A stretch of DNA of 64,000 bases from Levilactobacillus yonginensis. GTDB lineage: Bacteria > Bacillota > Bacilli > Lactobacillales > Lactobacillaceae. Shown piece after piece: positions 23,798-31,032 of this stretch (positions are counted from its first letter, which is position 1; every line of letters starts with the position of its first letter). The stretch lies in assembly GCF_003946265.1 (NCBI RefSeq), contig NZ_RHNO01000004.1:107017-171016 (forward strand), written 5' to 3'. The notes beneath the pieces are model-generated. The model was not told the DNA's origin. It did no database searches and was given only the letters and a program-made list of their open reading frames with translations. The position numbers were made by a program, and so were the translations under genes.

Positions 23798-24922
23798 CTA
23801 ACCGACCGTAATCTGGCGACGACCGTGTTCCTTCGAGTGATACAGATTGGCATCGACCCGCTTGTAAAAGTCCAGCGGGTTATGATCCGCCGCACTCAAT
23901 CCGGAAACGCCCACCGAGATGGTGACGTGCAGCGTCGTTTCGTTGTACGGAATCTCTAAATCATCAACCGCATCGAAAACGGTCTGAGCAACAGGCCGTG
24001 CCCGTTCCAAGTCACAGTTTGGTAGGATAATGTTGAATTCTTCCCCACCCGTTCGATACAGCACCATCCTGGCGTCAACGGCCTTTAGCGCATCCGTCAC
24101 GGCCCGCGCTACCGCCTTTAAAACTTCATCTCCAGCCAAATGGCCGTACGTGTCGTTCACTTGTTTGAAGTGGTCAATATCAAACATCACCATCGACAAA
24201 TTCTCATTGTGCACAGAACTATTTTGAAAGCGATAGTTAATGGCCCGGTCGTAAGCCGCAAAATTTTGAACGTGCGTCAGTGCATCCCAGTTAGCCGATT
24301 GGAACAGCCGGTCCTTGATGCGCCGATCCTTATCCTGAATCTTGAAGTAACCGTACATGAGACTTGCCAAGACGGTGTAATCTGCGATTTCAATCCAATA
24401 AGTGGCCATTCCCAGGTGAAACCGTACAGCGACTAGCCCCCAAAGAACCAGGGCAAAAGCTACCGCAATCGAAATATAACGGGTAAACGGCCAGCGCCAT
24501 AAATGTGTGCTCTGCTGGTAAGAAACCACGTAGAACAACACGAAAATAATGGTGTAGGTCCACGACAGGGGCGCCGTCACGTTACCATTGATCAACATGA
24601 AACCTACTCCGGAAATAAAAATCAACCAGTGTGGAATTTTAAGTTGTAAAAAGTATGCCACAAATATCAGTAGTAGTAACTGAAAATTAGTGAATGTCCA
24701 CGAAAGGTGACTGTCGCGAACCAAGAACTGCAGGGCAAAAACGGAGACCACCGCACAGGTCAGCCCAATGGCAATTTGAACTTTTTTGATGTCGATCGGC
24801 TTATTTTGCGATTCGACCTTTGCCGTTACCCAATTAAAAATGGACCAGTAAAGCGTGATAACGCCTAGCACGAAGAAGATACTGGTAATAATTGGGGGAA
24901 CGAGCCACATCGTCCATGACAT
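23798..24922 (-). CDS. Membrane-bound diguanylate cyclase (GGDEF protein)
   Basis: 374 aa. Six or seven membrane helices fill residues 1-200, then a GGDEF domain with VMFDIDHFKQVNDTYGHLAGDEVL and the active-site loop YRTGGEEFNIIL; both the metal-binding Asp and GGEEF are intact, so synthesis of c-di-GMP from two GTP is predicted. The position of the inhibitory RxxD I-site, five residues before GGEEF, reads DARM, so feedback inhibition by the usual route is unlikely. Transcribed divergently from the EAL gene, 289 bp away. Confidence 0.9.
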   Translation of the reverse strand: MSWTMWLVPPIITSIFFVLGVITLYWSIFNWVTAKVESQNKPIDIKKVQIAIGLTCAVVSVFALQFLVRDSHLSWTFTNFQLLLLIFVAYFLQLKIPHWLIFISGVGFMLINGNVTAPLSWTYTIIFVLFYVVSYQQSTHLWRWPFTRYISIAVAFALVLWGLVAVRFHLGMATYWIEIADYTVLASLMYGYFKIQDKDRRIKDRLFQSANWDALTHVQNFAAYDRAINYRFQNSSVHNENLSMVMFDIDHFKQVNDTYGHLAGDEVLKAVARAVTDALKAVDARMVLYRTGGEEFNIILPNCDLERARPVAQTVFDAVDDLEIPYNETTLHVTISVGVSGLSAADHNPLDFYKRVDANLYHSKEHGRRQITVG

Positions 24923-24963
24923 AGAACCATTCTCCTTGTAAATTAAATGTTTTAACTAACGAT

Positions 24964-25002
24964 TTGGTGGGGGGGCTGTCGATAAAGCCCATCACCCACC
25001 AA
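24964..25002 (-). promoter_or_regulatory. Hairpin at the 5' end of the diguanylate cyclase mRNA
   Basis: Minus strand: TTGGTGGG and GGGCT pair with AGCCC and CCACCAA around a short loop. A TATAAT box at 25010-25005 puts the predicted transcript start at or just inside the 5' arm. There is no T tract, so it is not a terminator; it may stabilise the mRNA 5' end or act as a regulator-binding structure. It does not match the GEMM c-di-GMP riboswitch by eye. Confidence 0.5.
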
Positions 25003-25211
25003 TAATTATACCGCGTTAATCACACGAATACATCTACTATAAACCTTTTCATATAATGACGCCATTTAAAATTATATAAATTCCTATATCAATTCGAGAA
25101 TTTTGAAAATCTTTCCCTCAGTTACCTGCTTTCTCCGTCATTCCCCTATTTAAAATGGGAAAAATAAAGTATGATGGTAACAGACATTTCAAAAGGAGGC
25201 GCGCCAACACC

Positions 25212-25874
25212 ATGTACCGTTATTTTCTCCAGCCACAACTAAACGTTCTCAACAATTCACTAATTGGCTATGAGATGCTCATTCGGCAACGGGTTGCTGA
25301 CCATTGGGTTCTCCCCCGCGAGTTTGAAACCATTCCAATTGACGTCCAAGCTGACTTAATTCGCCAAACAGCTCAAAAATTGCGACTTAAGGTTGCTTCG
25401 GTCTCTTATAACGTTAACCAAACTCAGTTTGTGAATTCCACTATTGCGAAGACTATCGTCGCTGCTCAACGCGCCATCTACCCGATCACCTTGGTGCTAG
25501 AGGTCACTGAGGAACTTACTGATGCCACCATCACCGATGAACAGGTCATTGATCAGGTCCACTACTTCGACGAGCAAGGCATTCAACTTAGCCTCGACGA
25601 CATCGGTACCGGTATCAATACATACGAACACATTGAACCGATTCTGTCATACGCTAGCGAAATCAAATTTGCTATGCAGAACTTTCGGGAGGCTGGTCGG
25701 GAAACCGAAATTCCAGACGCCCTCAAATTCTGGAAGAAAATTTCTCAGCAGTATCGCCTCCGGTTAATCCTTGAAGGTGTGGAAACCGCTGAGGAGGATG
25801 AACTCGCCAACCAACTTGAGATTCCCCTCCGTCAAGGCTGGTACTACGGTAAACCCCACTTAATTGCCCTGTAA
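25212..25874 (+). CDS. EAL-domain c-di-GMP phosphodiesterase, stand-alone
   Basis: 220 aa, a single EAL domain without sensor or membrane part. The EAL motif reads GYEMLIRQ (Glu kept), followed by YNVNQTQF (metal Asn), LEVTEEL (Glu), LSLDDIGTGINTY (DD), EIKFAMQNF (Lys), LEGVETAEE (Glu) and RQGWYYGKP (Gln). All main catalytic residues are present although the first motif and the loop after DD differ from consensus (DDIG for DDFG, KFAM for KID). Start at 25212 (MYRYFLQPQL) chosen for the AAAAGGAGG site. Pairs with the divergent cyclase. Confidence 0.85.
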   Translation: MYRYFLQPQLNVLNNSLIGYEMLIRQRVADHWVLPREFETIPIDVQADLIRQTAQKLRLKVASVSYNVNQTQFVNSTIAKTIVAAQRAIYPITLVLEVTEELTDATITDEQVIDQVHYFDEQGIQLSLDDIGTGINTYEHIEPILSYASEIKFAMQNFREAGRETEIPDALKFWKKISQQYRLRLILEGVETAEEDELANQLEIPLRQGWYYGKPHLIAL

Positions 25875-25937
25875 TGGCCATTAAACATGTTCTACGGGCT
25901 TAACCGCATCATCCTCAAATTAACGAGTCAATCAAAC

Positions 25938-25967
25938 AAAACCGCCTACCAAACGGTAGGCGGTTTT
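25938..25967 (+). terminator. Terminator after the EAL gene
   Basis: AAAACCGCCTACC/GGTAGGCGGTTTTT hairpin with T tail. The following 300 bp up to the adhesin gene hold a second weaker hairpin (CGCCA/TGGCG then T6, 26027-26052) and the unmapped adhesin promoter, but no gene. Confidence 0.9.
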
Positions 25968-26279
25968 TAATTTTCCCTCAGCAACATCTAATTCGTTAAC
26001 TAAAATAGCTACCAAATGGCTTCACGCCAACCTTAGTGGCGATGTTTTTTCGATAAATTCAATGGAATTGCAACATTAGTTGTGGGCTACGTTCCCCTTT
26101 TTTTTAACTACCTTATTTTTTTCTCACAGATACCCTACTCCGGCCAATTGTCATTATAGTAAATACAGAGCAGTGAATGAAACATCTTAGACAAAGTATT
26201 TCTGACACAAGCAGTTGTTCCGATTGATGTTTAGTCAATCTGTAGGCTGCGAGCACTTGTAGATTGGAGGAGGATTACG

Positions 26280-28043
26280 ATGCGAAAAAAGAAAGCCAAT
26301 CTAATTATTGGCATCTTAATAGCTGTTTTTGTTTTCTTGATCGGCGGTATCGGTATGACTTCAGTCACTGCTCAAGCCAAGAATATTCAAGTCGCCGGTT
26401 TAGGTGAAAATAATGCAGTCATTACAGACACCAACGGTAAGGTTATTCCTAATGGGAGTGATCTCAGCAAGTGGGATACCTATTTAGTTGATTACAAATG
26501 GGGCATTCCCGACGGTGTAGCCATTCAGGCCGGCGATACGGCAACTGTCACTTTTCCTCACACAGCTGTCGGTCGGCGAGACGTTTCGTTCCCACTGTAC
26601 GATGACAGTGGCCGAGAGATCGGGACATTTTCGATTAAAGAAGGTGAAAACACGGGAACTATCACCTTTAACGACACCCTATCCAGTACGTCGACTAACC
26701 GTAGCGGAGACCTGCATTTCTACGTCAAAGGAACCGAACAGAATGCCAACATCGGTCTTGATTGGGGCATCAACAAGATCGGTTGGGTAGCTGAGCGTAA
26801 CTCAGATGGTTCACCCGCATTACTCACCTGGAACATTGCGTTCAACCCCAACAGCACCCACTTAGGTCAAGCTGTCATCACTGATAACCTTGGCCCCGGG
26901 CAAAGTTACGTCCCAGGTAGTGTCCATGCCCAAACTGGAAAATTCGATGACACTGGTAGCTTTGTTAGTGATGGTGGTTCCGTAACGCCTAACGTTGAAG
27001 CTGGTAATAGTACCGTTATTTTCACTTTTGACAATATCACCACAGCGGTCAATATGACTTACCACACAAAGCCAGACGTTTCCGGTACTGGTGGTGCTTG
27101 GAAAAACAGTGCCACACTGAATGGCCAAACCGTTAACTCTCAAATCGTTTGGGGCGGCAGTGGTACTGGTAACGGCAGTAATGGTGGTAGCGAAGAAGAA
27201 GATTCCGGTCTAGTCAAACTAACCAAGACCGATAAAGCCACCGGTAAAGCCTTAGCTGGTGCCGTCTACGAACTCCAAGACGCAACTGGCAAGGTCATTA
27301 AGGCCGACATGACCACTGATGCTGCCGGAACGATTACGTACGGTGGATTAGCTGTCGGCAAGTATCAATTTGTTGAAACCAAGGCGCCTGAGGGCTACGA
27401 ATTGGATAAGACGCCCATTCCGTTTGAAATTAAGGCCGGTTCATCCGCTGAAGTCAGTGTGACTGCCGAAGATACGAAGACACCTGATACCTCAGGGCCC
27501 GGAAATCCCGGCACGACCACGCCACCTACGAACCCTGGCAATCCTGGGACGACTACGCCACCTGCGACGCCAACCAACCCAGAAAATCCTGGAACGACGA
27601 CACCCCCTACTACGACGCCAACGAATCCAGAAAATCCTGGAACGACGACTCCTTCCGTCAAGCCACCAAAGCCGACGAAACCGGTAAAGCCTACTAAGCC
27701 AGTTAAACCGGTAAAGCCTGTAAAGCCAAACAAACCAGCTAAGCCGAATAAGCCAATCACCTATCCAGGCGGTGGTCAAAGTAGCGGTAACGTGACTACT
27801 GGTGGGGCCGGTAGCAACATTTCCGGCCAAGGGACTGGTTCCGGATCCACTGGTTACGAAGCTGGTAGCGGCGCCCCAACAACTACCGGAAGTGGTTCAT
27901 CGACTGGCAGTGGCAGCTACGTCGGATCTACCCTGCCACAAACGGGTGAACACAAGACCAGTAGCCTCCTTCTGACGATTGCCGGATTTGCTCTGTTAAT
28001 TACGACTAGTGGCCTCTGGATTCACCAGAAGCGGCATGAATAA
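26280..28043 (+). CDS. LPQTG cell-wall-anchored adhesin with SpaA-type domain
   Basis: 587 aa. Signal peptide (residues 1-33, cleavage after QAKA-like VTAQAKN), then an adhesin region of about 250 aa resembling the Ig-like folds of fibrinogen/collagen-binding surface proteins, a Cna-B/SpaA-type domain (about 310-400: LVKLTKTDKATGKALAGAVYELQ...YQFVETKAPEGYEL), Pro/Thr repeats of the NPENPGTTTPP type (405-455), a PTKPVKPxKP stretch (455-495), a Gly/Ser linker, and the sortase signal LPQTG (552-556) with membrane helix and basic tail. GGAGGAGG ribosome site. Probably mediates attachment; ligand unknown. Its own terminator follows. Confidence 0.9.
   Translation: MRKKKANLIIGILIAVFVFLIGGIGMTSVTAQAKNIQVAGLGENNAVITDTNGKVIPNGSDLSKWDTYLVDYKWGIPDGVAIQAGDTATVTFPHTAVGRRDVSFPLYDDSGREIGTFSIKEGENTGTITFNDTLSSTSTNRSGDLHFYVKGTEQNANIGLDWGINKIGWVAERNSDGSPALLTWNIAFNPNSTHLGQAVITDNLGPGQSYVPGSVHAQTGKFDDTGSFVSDGGSVTPNVEAGNSTVIFTFDNITTAVNMTYHTKPDVSGTGGAWKNSATLNGQTVNSQIVWGGSGTGNGSNGGSEEEDSGLVKLTKTDKATGKALAGAVYELQDATGKVIKADMTTDAAGTITYGGLAVGKYQFVETKAPEGYELDKTPIPFEIKAGSSAEVSVTAEDTKTPDTSGPGNPGTTTPPTNPGNPGTTTPPATPTNPENPGTTTPPTTTPTNPENPGTTTPSVKPPKPTKPVKPTKPVKPVKPVKPNKPAKPNKPITYPGGGQSSGNVTTGGAGSNISGQGTGSGSTGYEAGSGAPTTTGSGSSTGSGSYVGSTLPQTGEHKTSSLLLTIAGFALLITTSGLWIHQKRHE
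27510..27760 (+). repeat. In-frame Pro-rich coding repeats of the adhesin
   Basis: DNA repeats encoding (N/A)P(G/E)NPGTTTPP units and then KPVKP/KPNKP units within the wall-spanning part of the adhesin. Such tracts commonly vary in copy number between strains and produce spurious long open frames on the opposite strand. Confidence 0.85.
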
Positions 28044-28092
28044 AAAATCCTCATGACTAATGTAATTTTTGCTGATCACTAATTAGGTTATC

Positions 28093-28128
28093 AAACTGCC
28101 TCAAGCTAATCTTGGGGCAGTTTTTTTG
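28093..28128 (+). terminator. Terminator after the adhesin gene
   Basis: AAACTGCC TCAAG / CTTGG GGCAGTTTTTTT hairpin with a seven-T tail. Confidence 0.9.
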
Positions 28129-28262
28129 GTTAACCAATCACAAAAACGATCTAATCCACGTGACCTTGGTCTTGTTCTTCGCAATTCTTCGCACATTTTT
28201 TCTGAATTTCAGTTTTGCGAAGAAATTGCGAAGAACGATTTGTATTTGAGTGCTTTTCAGAC

Positions 28263-28312
28263 AAAAAGAAAAGAGTCAGAAACGCTGTTTTATCAGCATT
28301 TCTAGCTCTTTT
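28263..28312 (-). terminator. Terminator after tRNA-Glu
   Basis: Minus strand AAGAGCTAGAAATGCTG/CAGCGTTTCTGACTCTT imperfect hairpin followed by TTCTTTTTG, 25 bp after the tRNA. Confidence 0.8.
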
Positions 28313-28336
28313 AATATCTCAGTGTTTCTCTAATTA

Positions 28337-28410
28337 TCACCCGCACGGGGCTCGAACCCGTAACTCCGCCTTGAGAGGGCGACGTCTTAAACCAGTTTGA
28401 CCAGCGGGCA
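28337..28410 (-). tRNA. tRNA-Glu (anticodon CTC)
   Basis: 74 nt without encoded CCA. Acceptor TGCCCGC/GCGGGTG (two G-U pairs, including the first), D arm GTC...GAC, anticodon stem TCGCC/GGCGG with loop CTCTCAA giving CTC, T arm ACGGG-TTCGAGC-CCCGT. The body closely follows Firmicutes tRNA-Glu. CTC would read GAG, which the usual TTC isoacceptor also reads. Stands alone with its own terminator in an accessory region. Confidence 0.85.
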
Positions 28411-28767
28411 ATGTCATTTACTAGCAATATCTAATTTACGCTATTCGCTAAAAAATGTCAATCCTTCTCTGCATGAAATTACATTAAAATGAGACTTCAT
28501 GCAGTAATTTAGTTTTTAAGTTTAGCTCAGTTATTGTCAGTTTAGTCAGTAACCCCCGTTCAGTCCAGATGCTACTGGTTCATTCCCAGTATACCCAATT
28601 ACTAAAGATTGAAGGTTCGAAAAACGTTATCAATCCAAGAACAGTATGGCATTACAGACCTAAAATTAGGCTCACCCGGCCACCTGCGACGGTCAGAGAT
28701 TCCGCCTGCTGTGGGGGGGAACACCTACAGTCTGAAAAGCGGTCTATTTTAAGTCAGGACGTCACAC
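28411..28767. other. Intergenic region with inverted repeats and a partial repeat-family copy
   Basis: No credible gene. CTGCATGAA (28471-28479) and TTCATGCAG (28496-28504) form a 9-bp inverted repeat. At about 28689-28760 lies a segment whose GCCTGCTGTGGGG core and flanks resemble the 5' part of the structured element at 44507-44679, without the pairing 3' arm. A 78-codon frame crossing it has no ribosome site and is not called. Confidence 0.45.
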
Positions 28768-28796
28768 TTGCACCGTCGAACATTTGTTCGTATAAT
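28768..28796 (+). promoter_or_regulatory. SOS promoter: LexA box between -35 and -10
   Basis: TTGCAC (28768-28773), a 17-bp spacer and TATAAT (28791-28796). The spacer ends with CGAACATTTGTTCG (28777-28790), a perfect CGAAC-N4-GTTCG palindrome, the LexA/DinR operator of Gram-positive bacteria. LexA bound here would block polymerase directly. Confidence 0.85.
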
Positions 28797-28815
28797 GCTA
28801 TTTGAGGTGATGATC

Positions 28816-29073
28816 ATGGACCAACGCGCATTCAACGGAAAATTACTAGCAGACCCGAAAGTACTCAAACTCAGACCCCTGCTCATCTTCGCTAAAATTG
28901 CCGATGAGACTGGCAACATACACAACTGTCTAATTCATCAACACGGGCTAAACTTTCTCTACCAGGCGACTGGCGGGACGCACGTCGCGCTTTATGGTCA
29001 CACAAACCAGCGCAAACAATTTGTCGTGACGCACTTTACCGTAGTGGCCAGTTCTGCTTCGGTAGCTTCCTAA
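28816..29073 (+). CDS. SOS-controlled small protein with OB-fold-like pattern
   Basis: 85 aa. The stretch LLIFAKIADETGNIHNCLI...VALYGHTNQRKQFVVTHFTVV has the spacing of a five-stranded OB barrel (strand, D-x-T-G turn, strand, loop, G-x turn, strand), as in tRNA_anti-type nucleic-acid-binding domains; this is a pattern judgement, not a domain hit. Start at 28816 (MDQRAFNGKLL) lies 7 bp after GAGGT; ATG 28810 is an alternative. The LexA box 26 bp upstream of the start region predicts induction by DNA damage, and a strong terminator makes it a single-gene unit. Confidence 0.7.
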   Translation: MDQRAFNGKLLADPKVLKLRPLLIFAKIADETGNIHNCLIHQHGLNFLYQATGGTHVALYGHTNQRKQFVVTHFTVVASSASVAS

Positions 29074-29089
29074 CATTAATTAGTCGACC

Positions 29090-29144
29090 AAAAACACGTC
29101 TGATAGTTTGCCCCAATGGACGAACTATCAAACGTGTTTTCTTT
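29090..29144 (+). terminator. Terminator after the SOS gene
   Basis: AAAACACGTCTGATAGTT/AACTATCAAACGTGTTTT, a long near-perfect hairpin followed by CTTT. Confidence 0.88.
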
Positions 29145-29295
29145 GGACGAAACCAAACTTGCTAAATCAACACCTATTGAGAACGTTGATTGTCTTCGAC
29201 AAATTTCAACCGCATCCCTATAGCCATTAATCTATTGATTCGTCCTGAGTATTACCTCTCCCTGACGGCAGAAGAGGTGATCGTTAGTGAGTATC

Positions 29296-29874
29296 TTATT
29301 TTTTGGGACCGTAAAGGGTCTCGTAGTTGTACCCCTTAGGATTGGTTATTTTAGCCAAGTGCTTGCTGGTGTAGTAGTAAGGCGTGTTCACAGGCAATGA
29401 ATGCAAGTTTTCTGCGTGCAAGACTTTGACTTTCTTGCCGTTCACCTTAGCTGTGACAACCTTGTAGCCAGTTAACGTATACTTAGGAGTCATAGCTTTC
29501 TTAGTAGTATTCCAGAATCCTACCTTAGTTGACTTACCAGCCTTGTAGGCAAACATCCAACTGTCTTTCCCCTTCTGGAGTTTCTTAGCTGGATCGTATT
29601 GATGTAAGACCCCTTTAGCTGTGCTTGGCACAGTGTAGGAATCACCATTCCAGATATTAGTCCATTTTTTGGCAGAAAAAGTCACCTTACTATATCTGAA
29701 CTTACCTTTATCATTTTTTTCGTAATGATACCAAGTACGCCGCAAAGACTTCGGAAAAGTCTTCAAAGACTTCTTAGACTTAGCATCCGCCGTAACCCCT
29801 GGCGTAGCTACTACGACTGCGGCTCCCATGGTTGTAGCAACCATCACTGCACTTACAATTTTTAATAATTTCAT
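29296..29874 (-). CDS. Secreted basic protein of unknown function
   Basis: 192 aa. Signal peptide MKLLKIVSAVMVATTMGAAVVVATPGVTADA, then a Lys/Thr/Tyr-rich extracellular part (KTFPKSLRRTWYHYEKNDKGKFRYSKVTFS, later YYYTSKHLAKITNP). No wall anchor. This composition is typical of the many small secreted lactobacillar proteins without assigned role. RBS AAAAGGAGAAAAG upstream. Follows another secreted protein in the same direction, 55 bp away, probably co-transcribed. Confidence 0.75.
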   Translation of the reverse strand: MKLLKIVSAVMVATTMGAAVVVATPGVTADAKSKKSLKTFPKSLRRTWYHYEKNDKGKFRYSKVTFSAKKWTNIWNGDSYTVPSTAKGVLHQYDPAKKLQKGKDSWMFAYKAGKSTKVGFWNTTKKAMTPKYTLTGYKVVTAKVNGKKVKVLHAENLHSLPVNTPYYYTSKHLAKITNPKGYNYETLYGPKK

Positions 29875-29929
29875 GATCTTTTCTCCTTTTAACTATTGAT
29901 ATGCTTAAACTAATTCACTTAATTTAATG

Positions 29930-30463
29930 TTACTTGTAAGCCTTGACCTTAAATTGCTTATTAGCGGATAACACAGTAAACGACTTGTGACCCTTAATTT
30001 TTTCAGTATAGCCTGCCCGTAACTTAAGCTTCTTGGCCTTGGTCTTCACCACCTGACTAAAGGTTAACTTCTTCGATAATTTAGCCAACTTGGTGGTGTT
30101 ACCCACGCTAATCTGAACGTTCTTTGCAGGTGTGAAAACACTGGTTCTAATGTTGGTGACCTTTAGCTTCCCACTGACCTTCACCGATTTACCAGACTTA
30201 GTGCGCTTAGCCTTCACGTTTGTGACCTGGTAGGCCCAGCGATTTTCCTTAGCGTTAACCGTTTTATCAACGATAAGTCCCAGTTTAACTGCCTGTTCTG
30301 CAGTATATTTTTTACCGTTATACGTCACGGTCTGCTTACCACTGTCATCTGTAATCGTAACTTCTAGAGACTTGGCTTGTGCCGTGGTAGACGCGGTAAT
30401 CAGGCCACCGCCTAGGCTCAGCACAACCAGCAAACTAGTGAGTCCGCTTTTCATCAATCCCAT
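29930..30463 (-). CDS. Secreted basic protein of unknown function
   Basis: 177 aa with the start at 30463 (MGLMKSGLTSLLVVL), 8 bp after AAGGAGG; an upstream ATG at 30496 lacks a site. Signal peptide to about residue 29 (ASTTAQAKS), then a Lys/Val/Thr-rich mature part (VKVSGKLKVTNIRTSVFTPAKNVQISVGNTTKLAKL) resembling a beta-rich FxLYD/DUF-like extracellular domain. No anchor motif. First of a two-gene unit with the 192-aa secreted protein. Confidence 0.75.
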   Translation of the reverse strand: MGLMKSGLTSLLVVLSLGGGLITASTTAQAKSLEVTITDDSGKQTVTYNGKKYTAEQAVKLGLIVDKTVNAKENRWAYQVTNVKAKRTKSGKSVKVSGKLKVTNIRTSVFTPAKNVQISVGNTTKLAKLSKKLTFSQVVKTKAKKLKLRAGYTEKIKGHKSFTVLSANKQFKVKAYK

Positions 30464-30702
30464 ATGTAGTTCCTCCTTCAAGTAGCAACCGGTCACCTTG
30501 ATTGCCTTTATCCTTGTCGTAGTGTTAACTCACTAGACACTAGTAATCATACATGATGGGTATGTCACATTATGTCGTTTAGCCTGGTTTGTCGAATAAA
30601 AATATAAATTTTTTCAATTTTAACCAGCAATTTCAAGGGCATTGACTTGGTATACCGACCGCAGCCGAAAATCACCCACGACTGGGTAAAATTCGTTGCA
30701 CG

Positions 30703-30745
30703 AAAAAAGCCGCCAAACCAACCTCTGTGAGGTCAATCTGACGAC
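30703..30745 (-). terminator. Terminator after tRNA-Gln
   Basis: 17-bp stem with an ACA loop; arms at 30745-30729 and 30725-30709 pair throughout using six G-U pairs, then a six-T tail (minus strand). Confidence 0.85.
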
Positions 30746-30762
30746 TAATATGAACCTTATAA

Positions 30763-30835
30763 TTGGGTATACTGGACTCGAACCAGTAAATTACGGATTC
30801 AGAGTCCGCCGCCTTACCAATTTGGCTAATACCCA
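30763..30835 (-). tRNA. tRNA-Gln (anticodon CTG)
   Basis: 73 nt, no encoded CCA. Acceptor TGGGTAT/ATACCCA, anticodon stem GCGGA/TCCGT with loop CTCTGAA giving CTG, T arm ACTGG-TTCGAGT-CCAGT. Matches the pattern of Firmicutes tRNA-Gln. It reads CAG. Like the nearby tRNA-Glu it is a solitary C34 isoacceptor with a private terminator. Confidence 0.88.
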
Positions 30836-30985
30836 ATAAGCCTGTTTCCAATGTCGAAACAACTATTTAATAGTAACCTGTTCAGCGTTTGGTGTCAATA
30901 AATTTTCGGAATTTTTCGGTCAGATTGTATGAATTACCAGGAAATGTAAGTTTATACAGAGTGACGGTTGCCCTTCTTCGACGCA

Positions 30986-31017
30986 AAAAAGGAAACCACC
31001 AAATCGGCAGTTTCCTC
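30986..31017 (-). terminator. Terminator after the yfhO-like gene
   Basis: GGAAACTGCC/GGTGGTTTCC hairpin with a six-T tail on the minus strand, 16 bp after the stop codon. Confidence 0.88.
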
Positions 31018-31032
31018 TAAAATAGCTTTAAC

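Noticed and set aside
24964..25002. c-di-GMP riboswitch upstream of the cyclase
   Set aside because: A single simple stem; the conserved loop-receptor sequences of GEMM-I/II RNAs are not visible.
27510..27760. Possible CRISPR-like repeat array
   Set aside because: Repeats are in frame, imperfect, contiguous and coding; there are no spacers and no cas genes.
27395..27830. Long Gly/Phe/Trp-rich frames opposite the adhesin
   Set aside because: Mirror of the Pro/Thr/Lys codon repeats; a known artefact of low-complexity coding DNA.
28569..28805. 78-codon plus-strand reading frame
   Set aside because: No ribosome site, atypical composition, and it runs through the partial repeat copy, the SOS promoter and the LexA box.
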